From positions 124,001-188,000 of the forward strand of contig JAULBX010027827.1 of NCBI GenBank assembly GCA_032358255.1: 64,000 bases of DNA, read 5' to 3'. Within the stretch, counting starts at the first letter, position 1. Every line of letters starts with the position of its first letter. A program made the translations under genes and the position numbers. Origin of the DNA: Heterotrichella gracilis (Eukaryota; Sar; Xanthophyceae; Tribonematales; Xanthonemataceae). This document shows, in pieces, positions 23,936 to 34,606 of the stretch. The notes below the pieces were generated by a model. The model saw only the letters and a program-made list of their open reading frames with translations, searched no databases and was not told where the DNA came from.

Positions 23936-24505
23936 TTTGGCAGCGGTTTGGTATTACGAAACCACTTTACGGTTGTGTATCCTGCCTACAGGTAGGCCAC
24001 GATAAACTTCTGTGGCATGGACCTGTCGACCCACTTCCTAGTCAGCCCAGCAGCAAAAGACAGCCATTACCGACTGGCATGCCAAAACACCCAATGTAGC
24101 AGACGGTTTACGTCTAGTATAACAACAAAGAACGGAAAACAAAAGTATCATATGCATGCATTGGCCAATGCATTGGCAAAGACGTCCCCGTTCCAATTAT
24201 TTGCATTCTCCACTTTCCTACTCCCACTTAGCCGCCAGCATTCGATTAGCATGCAGCCTAATTTGGGAACTACACAGTTGCAGAGCACCTGTTGGCAAGG
24301 TACAACGCAGACTCCTCCATTCATTGCTGCCCACTTTTGTAGTAGTGCCCAGTTGCGTTTCTTGGAGCCGTTGGATTGGCAGCACCCCACTTGAACACCA
24401 ACACCAATATCACAGTGTATTATCATCGTTCTATACGGTTTCTCTTGTAGTGAGATACACTGAAAGCTTGATCCACGCCAACTGCAACCCCCAAACACAG
24501 CAACC
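23936..24505. promoter_or_regulatory. Divergent promoter of NEMF and eIF3L
   Basis: This 570-bp gap lies between two start codons pointing apart and must hold both promoters and leaders. It contains one TGCATGCA (24153). No convincing TATA box was seen. Both genes serve translation, so co-regulation is plausible but inferred. Confidence 0.55.
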
Positions 24506-27500
24506 ATGGAGTATGAAGAGTTCGACGTGAGTGAGACATCACATCTCATCGTCAGCAGTTGAATACGTATCCTGCTGCGCCCCATCCCGTGTGATAAGAA
24601 GCAGGAGATACCACGGCATTGCTCATCCCAAGCACCTTTCAACCGATGCGTGCAGACCATCTTGTGCATCTTGCATCTTGCATCCCACAATGCATGCACC
24701 TCAGAATTGGGATATGCATGACCGTGATGCCCCCATCCATCCCTGCAGGAGGCCTATGGCGTCCCCGACATGGTCAAGCAGTTCGTGGTCTACTTCTACA
24801 GGCATATCAGGTAACCCATCGCCCACACCTCACTGTACCAGTGACTTACAAGGCTTGTCCTTGCACCACTCACTGCACCATCACAGCTATTGGGCTCAGC
24901 TGAGCTCTTAGACTGTTTTCTGAACCCACTAGTCAGCCTCAGACCCACCACCCACTGGTCAGCCCTGTACTTACCGGCAGCCCCTCAAACAGCAGCGGGG
25001 GATTTCATTACCAGGATCCATACTTGTCCCTCTGCATCTTGTCAGATGCAGCACGCAGTTAAACACCACCAGCTACAGGTTGTATCCACTAGACAGCTTA
25101 GAACACTGAACAACCTCAGTGCACCAATACCAAAAACACCAATCCACTGGAATAGCCTCCCGTCCACCGCCCACACGGCATCAAGAGGAACCTCTGCGAG
25201 GGGTCACTGTGCACCGTCTCCTCCCCCACCTTCTGCACAACCACTCACCGTCAGCTACTGGTGAACCCACTAGACAGCCTGAACCTCAGTGCACAGCCAC
25301 TTGTCACCAATCAACCCGTGCTCCTTTTGGTGCCTCTACACCAAACCCACTGACGGGGCCATCTGCTGCGCAGGGAGCGCAACATCCGTGAGATCCACTC
25401 TATGTTCACGGTGTCATTCTCCACCCTGAGCGAGCGATTCTTCAAGGATGTGCCATGGCCCCAGGTGCAGGAGATCGCTGAGCTGGCAGATAACGACCAC
25501 GTGTTCTGCCTGCTGTACAAGGTGCGGCGCCTAGTTAGGGTTTAGGGTTTCAGCACCGGCAAGCACGTAGTTAGGGTTTAGGGTTATAGCACGTGTACTT
25601 CTGAGCTGACAACGATGACGTGTTCTGTATGCTGTATAAGGTGCGGCGCCCAGGTGGCAAACACCCTAGTCAGGGTTTAGGGTTTAGGGTTTTAGCATGT
25701 ATACTTCTGCTGAGCTGGTAGACAACGGCCACGTGTTCTGCCTGCTGGCTGTACAAAGTATAGTAGCGGGTGGGGTTTAACAGTTTGAGATAGCAGCCCT
25801 GGTTGCTTTGGTATCAAGAATAGCCGGTGCGATGGCGCAATCAAAATGCTGCATGATTATCTTATTTATCCTCGCCACTCTACACCTCCACGCCTTTACA
25901 TCTCATTGTCGCATCCGCACACTTCCTATGGCCTGCCACCACCCACCCGCCCGCCCACCCGCCCTGCAGGAGATGTACTTCCGCCACCTGTTTGCCATCA
26001 AGGGCCACAAGCCCTCACTGGACCAGCGCTGCGCAGCATGGGACAACTACGCACAGCTGTTTGGCGTGATCCTGCACGGGAACGTCAACATGCAGGTACA
26101 CCCGTAGATAATGTTCATTTTGGGATGGGTATTGCCAGGACAGAGCTGAGCAGCACAAAGGCTTGTGCACGGCTGAATGTGAACCTGGCTATGCATCTTT
26201 ATGTACATAAATTCATATCTTGTTGCGATCTCTCTCGCCAAAGCCCTTAGTGGCGGTGGGTGCAGGTTACGCTATTGGCGGTGGCCATGGTTTGTATCTC
26301 TTTCCTTTGTGGTACTCAGTCACTCACCACACCGTGCAGCTTCCGCTGGCTGTGGGGCTTGGTGGGCGAGTTTGTGTACCAGTTCCAGTCCTTCTGCAAG
26401 TATTTAAATAACTAACTGATTCATTTCACCGCGCAGCTCCCGCACAGCTGGCTGTGGGACATGGTGGACGAGTTTGTGTACCAGTTCCAGTCCTTCTGCC
26501 AGTACAAGGGCAAGCTGGGCCAGATGCAGGCGGAGGAGGTGGACACCCTGCGCAACCTGGACGGGGTGTGGAACGTGCTTGCGGTGCTCAACTACCTGCA
26601 GGCAATGGTGGACAAGTCGGGCATTCTGGCGGAGCTGTCCAACGAAGGTGGGGTATTTGGCAGGGAGGGTGCGCTTTGTGGGGGGTATAGGGGAGGAGGG
26701 ATGGAGTGGGGTGCGGGGGGCGAAACGGATAATTGCACAGTGTGGGAAAGTTCTGTGGCAGCGGTGGGCATGTTGGGCGTGGGAACCCTAAGTTGGGGTT
26801 TTGAGTGCCATGTGGACTGCAGTAACCTCACCTGATTGTTGCACGGTGGTTGGCATCAGAGCCGGTCTCAATAGACTCATTTGTAGGTACATATGCATGT
26901 GGGTGAAGTGTGCATTTCATGCTACATTAAATTAAATTGTCATGTGCATACAAAATTGCTGCGGCATTCACGCCATGTCTGGCAAGGATGGCTTCACGGT
27001 GGGGGCATCCTCTTGATGACATACGTTGAAACACAGCCATCGGGTTGGCTCAGTAAGCAGTCGGTGCGGTAGGAGTAACCTGTTACTGCATTCAAGGACC
27101 AATGTTTACAACATCACATCGGTGTGTGGCCTGCTAACGCGCCCTCCATTGCCCCCCCTGTGCAGACAGCCAGAAGCGCCTGTTTGAGACGGAGGGCTAC
27201 GACCCCAAGGAGAGCAACGTGCTGCGCATGCTGGGCTACTTCTCGCTCATGGGGCTGCTGCGCGTGCACACAGTGATCGGGGACTACTACGGGGCGCTCA
27301 AGGCGGTGTACCCCGCATCGGTGTTCCAGACCAAGAACCTGTTCGCAACCAAGCAGCCAGGTGCGCAGGGGGTTTAGGGCTTAGGGTTTAGGGTTTGTGG
27401 GCCAGGCAACTACTACGGGGCTCGAGGCGGTGTACCCCGCATCAGTGTTCCAGGCGAAGAACCTGTTTGCAACCATGCAGCCAGGTGAGCAGCCTGAAAC

Positions 27501-29959
27501 AGCATGCGCAAACAACTGATATGGGGAGTGCTGGTGGATCACGTGCCACACAACTGTTGAAACGGGAACTGTTCCAATGCGTACCCTCTGCTTGCACCCA
27601 CTGTGCTTCCCTAGAATGTTCTGCTTCCCCTTGCTCCTCCTCATCATCCCCCATTCCCCCGCAGGCTGCAACATCACGCTCCACTACTACACCGGCTTCT
27701 GCTACCTCATGATGAACCGATACGTGGATGCAGCAAGGACGTTCAACAACATCCTGTCGTGGATCGCACGGTGGGTGGTGGGCAGGGGCCAAAGCATGTG
27801 TTGGCTATTGTTTTTAACACGCCATGTGTGTACTGCGGTACTCTTTGGCGTCCATGACCTGGTCTGGATGCCTTTTCAAGTGTTGTCACACAGTGGCGCA
27901 TCCTGACATATTTGCATTCTGGGCCGTTTGTAGCCCACTCATTGCCATGGGCACCCAGCGTCATCAATTATATAACATCCCCTTAAAGCGTGGAGTGGAC
28001 CCTTGAAGCAATTATAGCCTTTAAAATTGGCACCACTGTCCATTTCACCCTTGTTCCCTTGCACTCTCAGGACGCGGCACGTGCTCTCCCAGCACGTCCA
28101 CTTTGACGAGTTTTTGAAGAAGAACGAGCAGATCTACGCGCTGCTTGCGCTGGTGGTGGCCTTCTGCCCACCCGCCACCAAGGTGCTGGAGGAGACGGTG
28201 GCAAACCAGCTCAGGGAAAAGTGAGTTCGCGGGGCGGAGGGTGGGTGTGCGGGTGTGGGTGCTGCGGGTGGTTCGTTTGGGTGTGGGTGGCTGGGTGAGG
28301 CGGTGTTACCGTTGAAGGGTTTTGTTCGAGGGAGAAGTGGGGATGTGGGTGGGGGTCTGGGGGGAAATGCTTACCTGGTTTAAATTCAGTAACGCAGCAG
28401 TGCACGTGTAAGTTGGACAAATGCTTGTGTAAATGAACATCACACACGCAAAAATGCCTGCTCCTCAAAACCCTCACCCAAAACCCCAGCACAAAACCCC
28501 AATTTTGCAAAACTTACAACCCTTCACTTAAAATTGGTATTTTAATTTAGCCAGTGAAGGGCTATTAATTTTATTCTATCTGCTATTTTGAACCCCAAAA
28601 TCCTGCCGCAGGTACCAGGAGAAGATGCAGCGCATGGCTGGCCGCATGGAGGAGCCTGTGTTCCAGGAGCTGTTTGACTATGGCTGCCCCAGGTTCATCA
28701 CCACCGCACCCCCCAACTTTGACGCGCTGCAGCTGAACACCAACCGTGAGGCCTACCGCACGCAGCTGCGCATGCTGCTGGCCGCGGTGGCTGAGCAGAA
28801 GCACGTGCCCGTCATCAGGCAGTTCCTCAAGCTCTACTCGGTGCGTGGGGACGGGTGCCTAGCCGGCGAGTGGCTCTCAGGGGCCCAGTTGGCCAAGAAT
28901 AACTATCAAGGATTGTACTATAGATATTCTTGCATTCTTGCTATTACATGTATTACATTTGAAGGGTAGTTTTCCTGTTGGAACATGTACAGAGCTGCTT
29001 ATTCAACGAAATAGTAAAGTCAGCGATCTTGTCAATGTGGTAATGAAGGGGTATTCGTTGTGCATATTCCAACCTGCCTCACCTCCCCTCCCCCCTCCTC
29101 CAGAGCATCCCGCTGTCCAAGCTGGCCAACCTGATGGAGGTGGATGAGTCAACCCTGCGCGCCCAGCTGCTGGTCCTCAAGAAGCACACGGTGCTCAAGA
29201 CATACATGGGCGAGGGAGACCTCACGCAGGGACAGGTGCAGCCCACGGGCGACGTGCAGTTCTACATCGACGTGGACCCCACCAGCGGGGACGAGATGGT
29301 GCATGTGGGCGAGGCGGCGCCGCCCAAGCGGAGAGGTGGGTGGTGGTGGTGATGGTGTGTGCGTTGAGTAGTGGCCAGGGGAGAGGTTAGGAGGTTGCCT
29401 GTGTGAGGAAGCGGCCCAGCTCAAGTAGGGTGTTGGTGGTGAGTTGAGTGGGCAAGGAGGTAGTGTGTTGTGGGTCGGATTCGGGTGGGGGAAGGAGGTA
29501 GGGATGAGGTGGTGCATGTGGGCGATGTGGTGGCGGCTGCGCCAAAGCTGAGAGGTGTGTGTGGTGGTGGTTGGTTTGAGGTTATGGGGCTTGCATGTTT
29601 GGTGGGGCAGCTCCAATCAAGGAGAAGGGTGGAAGAGCAGATTGGATATGAGAGGGGATGCAGTTGTCGATGATAAACAAGGCTTGCACAGCCTTGAGCC
29701 AGACCACTGAGATCGAGGTACAGGCCTGCATGAGCATGGGGTTTACATCAGGAGGACGCATGCAGCAGCAATGCACCGAGCGCATAAGGAAATAGCCTGT
29801 AGCCTTGCCTGGCATGCCCACGCCTGATCCCGATCCCCCCCCCCTCCCGCAGCCGACTTCCTTGTGCGCCACATCGCCAAGATGGAGCAGATTGTGAGCG
29901 ACCTGAACCAGACGTCGGCCATCCAACAGCGCGCGGCAGGGGCGGCACCAGCCTACTAG
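24506..29959 (+). CDS. EIF3L: Eukaryotic translation initiation factor 3 subunit L
   Basis: Eleven exons (24506-24526, 24749-24810, 25374-25521, 25970-26095, 26437-26647, 27166-27360, 27665-27770, 28071-28220, 28612-28840, 29104-29335, 29853-29959) give 528 residues, the usual eIF3L length, all joints in phase. The start MEYEEFDEAYGVPD has a good context (ACCATGG). Diagnostic stretches include IREIHSMFTVSFSTLSERFF, LRMLGYFSLMGLLRVH and ALVVAFCPP, and a C-terminal PCI domain of which SIPLSKLANLMEVDE (from residue 417) is the winged-helix part. eIF3L belongs to the PCI/MPN core of eIF3, which bridges the 40S subunit and mRNA during initiation. Codon usage matches the neighbours. Four of its ten introns carry copies of adjacent exon edges. 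Confidence 0.96.
25540..25775 (+). repeat. Two copies of the exon 3 3' edge with TTTAGGG tracts, eIF3L intron 3
   Basis: After the donor come TTAGGGTTTAGGG tracts, then copies of the exon end at about 25597-25655 and 25706-25765. These still read GAGCTG, GTGTTCTG and GCTGTA-AAG. The first copy keeps the donor and the following GTGCGGCGCC unchanged. Confidence 0.85.
26320..26402 (+). repeat. Copy of the exon 5 5' edge in eIF3L intron 4
   Basis: The copy includes an acceptor-like CGTGCAG and the coding words TGGCTGTGG and GAGTTTGTGTACCAGTTCC, close to identical with the true exon start at 26437 apart from a 6-bp gap and a few changes. It lies immediately upstream of the real exon. Confidence 0.85.
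27372..27486 (+). repeat. Copy of the exon 6 3' edge after a TTTAGGG tract, eIF3L intron 6
   Basis: TTTAGGG units at 27373-27397 are followed by a roughly 80-bp copy of the exon end (ACTACTACGGGGC, GGTGTACCCCGCATC, GAACCTGTT) that ends in the same CAGCCAG-GTG donor. Confidence 0.85.
29490..29575 (+). repeat. Weak copy of the exon 10 3' edge, eIF3L intron 10
   Basis: The words GATG-GGTGCATGTGGGCGA and GAGAGGTG-GTGTGGTGG repeat the exon 10 end and donor, with several changes. Confidence 0.6.
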
Positions 29960-31227
29960 GGTTTTTGCGCCAGATTTCGTGTGTGCGGGGTTATGCATTC
30001 TTGCTAAGGGTCATGCGCCAGCCTATGGGGACAGCGGCTTGCTGGGCTACCCTACCTACAATGCATCAGTGCTGGGGTGGAGCTGCGGGTATTGACCTGT
30101 GCGCAAGGTGCTGTTCTAGGGCCAGCTATGGCTGGGGTACTCCTCGGGGGGGAGGGGGAGGGGAGGGTATTGAGTTTTGGGTGCCTCTCGGTGTTTACTT
30201 GATAAACCGACGGCGTGGAGCAGATTCTATTTTAAAGTATGCAAGGCTGTGACATTTGGCCAAACCTCGGCAGAGTTTTCCATTGGTGTGACACACTGTC
30301 GACCAGTTTCAATCACGATAGCGCACACCACACCTCAGGTAGATATGTGCCTTTGGTTGGCAAGTCCAGTGCTTGGCCCTCCAAGGCCAATTGTGCATGG
30401 GCATTTTGAATTTTATGTCTGTTTAACATTACACTACACTGTAGCTGGCTGCGAGCTGTAAATGTTGCCACCAGTCCTGAGCTCGTTGCACACTGGGTCT
30501 CCCAGAATGTATCATCCTTGTTCAGTGCCGTACCAGATTTGTTATTCGTTAACGGTATAACAGTAAGTGTTACAGCAGTCTTCAGCAGCACTCTCATGCA
30601 TGCAACAATGTTCCTGGGACGCACGCGACGTGGCACGTCCACTGGACGATATGATATACGGTATTAATTGGCAGGAGGCCCTCAAAAAACCCCCTTTTAT
30701 ACGCATCCGCAACTGCTCAGCAGCCACTCCAAATAACAAGTCGAAATTCACAAGCTCTCAGGTATAGGATTCAATCAGCTATACGGCTACTAGCGGTGAT
30801 GATCGAATACCTAACGATCCTTTATAATCATTTTATACCAACACGCGCATGCATAAATCTTAATCCTATAAATACCATAATATTAACCAGCTCAAGTTCC
30901 ATTGACATGGCAACCAAATTCAAAATCTAGACCGCAAGCGCCGCACGAACGTAGTGGCTGGGCCAGAGGCACGGCAGGTTGACACGTATGCTACCGTGGC
31001 AGATGAATGCCGGGTACCTATGGGCTATGATTGAATCCCAGGCACGACGCCCATCGGCACCATGTAGTCACAGCCCTTGTGACACGGCGTGTGCCACTAC
31101 AGCCTCTCAAATGCATGACGTCCACCTGCCCGCTCAACATTTGAGTACCCTGTCTACCTCTAGCACATGAGGCCATGTCCCTACTCAATAAACCCAAAAT
31201 CCTATAGCTGACTTTACCCAATGAACA
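29960..31227. other. Convergent intergenic, eIF3L and headpiece gene 3' flanks
   Basis: This 1.27-kb gap holds no supported gene. Plus-strand TGTAA at about 30457 and minus-strand TGTAA at about 30568 are candidate poly(A) signals; if real, the two transcripts overlap slightly. One TGCATGCA lies at 30597. The stretch 30780-30920 is unusually AT-rich for the window. Confidence 0.4.
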
Positions 31228-33421
31228 CTAGAACAGGTTCGCTTTCTTCTTCAACAAGACCTGGCGCCAGGCTGGCTGCCCCCTGAACTCCTGCCTGCTC
31301 ACTCCAAACACCGTGTCAAACTCTGCGTCGTCCAGGTACTCCTCGCGGCGCGTCATGTCGATGCCGCTCTCCAGCCGCATGCCTGCAAGGGGTGGGGTGG
31401 GGTGGGTGGGTGCGACAGGGGAGGGATATGCAGCCAATCACACAAAAGCCATATTGACACCACTGCTGGAACACACGTACCTAAATGAAGTATCCAACTA
31501 CCAGCCCTGCCCAACCCATGACCAGAACATGCTTAGGATATGAATTCCTTGCTGATTCTTATGATGCAGTGCCTGTGCCTAAGCGCCTGTGCAAAAATGA
31601 TTTTTATGCTAGTACATGGCTGGCATGGGGGCCAACTGCCAATCTGGCTGTAACACTGAAATTATGGGCTGGTAAACTACCACCCCTCCTTGGCCCAGCA
31701 CGTACGCTGCAGCTCTGCATAGAGAATGAAGTTCCTGCCCAATGAGAACTGCTTGAGCCCATGCAACAAATCAATATCCAACTAATCACCCACCTACCTA
31801 CGTCCCCTGACATTAGACCCAGCATGCACCCTGCATAGGCGTCAAGTCCTTGATGTGAACCAACCACCCACCAGCACGTACCCTGCAGCTCTGCGTATGG
31901 GATGAAGTCCTTGCCCACCGTGAACTTGAAGTCTGTGAACACCTTGTTCTCAGCGATAAACCCGTTCTCCAGCTTGGCAGGCAGGGTGGGGCTGGCCGCC
32001 ACGGGGGCGGGTGCAGGGGAGGCAGACCCATTTTCCACCTTGAACATGCCGGTCATGCGCTTGGTGATGTTCTCGGGGATGGTTTCCTTGGAGCCGTCCA
32101 CCACCTGGGGGTGAGGAGGGGGCGCCTTGGTGAGGGGTGCGGGTGATGGCAGCGGTGGGGTAAGATGGGGCTGGCGCTTGGCAGCGGGGATGTGAAGGAC
32201 GGGAGTGCATGGCGTGCGTGTGCCCAGTAGATGGTGTATGCATACACAAAAACATATGCATACATCGTGGAGCATAGTACTGTGATATGGGGATACAAGC
32301 TGGTTAGATGGGTGGCAGACGTGAAGCGCCCACCTCCAGGCTACACGGTAGCGCAGTGAGCGGAGGTATGCAGAGCAAAGGGTCAGCAGTGTCAAATGTA
32401 AGCCAAGGAATGTTGTTGTTGCTTAGCCAGTTGGGTACCTCGTCAGCTGCCGGGCTGGCTGCCAGCTCAGCCTTGGCGCCAGCTGGTGCAATCTCCGCGG
32501 GCGTGACAGGCGTCGGCGTCTCAGTGGCCGCCAGGGGCTTGGGTGCCTTGACAGGCGTGCCACTGGCCTCTGCCACAGGCTCTGGCTTTGGCACAGGCTC
32601 GGGCTCGGGTGCAGGCTCTGGCGCGGGAGCTGGCACAGGCGCCTCGGCAACTGCAGTAGGTTCCACCACTGGTTCGGGCTCTGGGGCTTGTTGGACTGCG
32701 CTTTCTGGCTCGGGTGCGGCAACCTCAGGGGCAGGCTCTGCTGCCGGTGTGGGTTCTGCCTCAGGCTCAGCAGCTGACTCAGGTGCAGCTGGCTCAGGTG
32801 CCGAGACTTCAGCAGGTGCAGAGCTGGGCTCTGGCGCCGACTCAGGAGTGGCTGCCACTGCAGGTGCGTCCGCTGCTGGTGCTTCTGTTTCCGTGCTGTC
32901 CTCCTCTTGGACCTCTACCTCCTCCTCTGCTCCCTCCACATCCTGAACAGAGAGGACAGCTGGTTGCCAGGTGTGCAAGCCATGGGGCTGACCTGACAGC
33001 TGGTGCACAACTTGACCTGGGTTCTGGTTCCCACAGGCAGAGGTCTGGAATGTTGTAAAATAATAAGGTGGTGTGTTGTTGTGGTGGAATAGCCAAGGAA
33101 CCTGAGAGGGTGGCTGGTTGGGGACCTCACTTGGAGTTTGTGAGTGAGATCGCTTGCATAACAAGTTGCTGACCCACTTGCCAGTGGCTCTCGACTTTGT
33201 GAACACAGCTGGCATTTTAATAAACTATTCTGCAGGTTACCAAACCCTACAAGCTCCCTCTCACAACCAAGTGAGGGTGTTACCAGCATTCCTGAACCAG
33301 TGCGTGAAGCAGCGCAGTGGTGAAGGAACCGCACCTGGACCTCCTCCTCTGCGGCACCGCCAGCTGCAGCCTTGTTGGCACCAGGCTGGTTCTGCTTGTT
33401 CTTCTTCTTGTTCTTCGCCAT
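31228..33421 (-). CDS. Villin-headpiece domain protein with Pro/Ala/Glu-rich middle
   Basis: Four exons (33421-33335, 32942-32439, 32104-31882, 31382-31228) give 322 residues. The start MAKNKKKNKQNQ is strongly basic. Exon 2 (about 30-197) is low complexity, rich in PEP/APA repeats. A basic-acidic linker follows, and residues 287-322 form a complete C-terminal villin headpiece from YLDDAEFDTVFG to LKKKANLF, with the hydrophobic core and the terminal basic cluster that bind F-actin in villin and dematin. There are no gelsolin repeats, so it is not a villin; actin bundling or anchoring is inferred from the headpiece alone. It lies convergent to eIF3L. The headpiece call is strong, the biological role unknown. 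Confidence 0.85.
31693..31862 (-). repeat. Copies of the exon 3 3' edge, headpiece gene intron 3
   Basis: One clear copy (about 31693-31745, shared CAGCACGTAC, TGCAGCTCTGC and ATGAAGT-CCT) and one weak copy (about 31828-31860) lie next to the true exon end at 31882. No telomere-like tract is present here. Confidence 0.65.
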
Positions 33422-34606
33422 ATTGAATATTGAATATCTATAGGAGGATGAAGGGCAGACGGCCTGCAATTGGCGCCAAGGGTCTCACTTGCACGCCACT
33501 GTGCCACCCCCAGCAATACATAGCCACTACGACCGCAGCATTTGCAAGCTAACTACATATGACGTGCGTGCAAAAAGCGTCGATGCAGTAGCGTCGTTCA
33601 AATGCCAACAGATCACCATGGCCACGATGCGTTGCGATAAGGCGTGTGGAGTTTAACACTCTCAGGAAAGAGTCGACCACATACTGCTGTTATAGGCATA
33701 ATATCCACTGTAAAGCAGGCTTTCTTCGGTTTAAACGCACCATCCACTTCGTTCGGTCGTGTGTGCACAAAAAACGTGACGATACAGACGTTTCAATGGG
33801 CTCAGTACCTAGTACAAGGATACCCAGCGAACACCCTCGACACACCGTCACAGGCACACCTTGTATCCAAACAGGGTGAATGCAGATACATTTGCGCAGA
33901 ACATGTTCGTGCAGGATCTCATACAGTACCTTCTAAGGCAGAAGCGGCCCTAAGGCAGAAGTGGCATATCCACCGTGTGGCTCCCACCAAATTGCGTCGC
34001 GAGCCTGCTGTTTATTTAGTATGCACCCTTGGTTACAATACAGCCCAGATCGTCAGCAACGAAGGCAAGGGACAGTGGCTGGGAAATACACCGTGGTGGT
34101 GCTTGCAGCGTGGAACATGTATTGCACCGGACCGAACAGACCAGCTATCTCCCACTGGGAGTCCCAGCTGGCCGCCGTGACCTTAATCCCCTTAGGGTTT
34201 ATGAGTTGCTGTCAAAACCCTCTGCTAGGGTTTGGGTCAGGAGCCTCCTGGCAATAGCTGGCTTCCCACAGGCCAGCTGTTTTGACCTGCACTGCTAAAC
34301 CAACAACAGGTCTCAGGCCCACTTTGCTCAATTCTGAGACCTGCACAGTACTATACAGTGCACAACCTAGCATGATCACTTGATGCCTCTATGAAAAATA
34401 AAGTACGGCAAAGTCTAACTGTTGGCGTTGGCTTTACTTGCGTGTCTGAATGGCCTAAACTCGCAATCACCGTACGCACCAGCGCCAAAGTGCAAACCCA
34501 GCTGCGGAATAGACACTACCAGTCCATGTCTCAAGCGACATACCCTACCCACTGTCCCCACCCTCACATAAACCCTACAACCCCTTCTCCCTCCCCCTCG
34601 CCCCCT
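33422..34606. other. Intergenic between headpiece gene start and GPC1 stop
   Basis: The left part should be the headpiece gene promoter, the right part the GPC1 3' flank (minus-strand TGTAA near 34033). A short inverted repeat, CTCCC-ACTG-GGGAG type, lies near 34150. No gene was supported. Confidence 0.4.

Noticed and set aside
32308-32946. 212-residue Gly/Ser/Ala-rich open frame on the plus strand
   Set aside because: Antisense shadow of the PEP/APA-rich exon of the headpiece gene.
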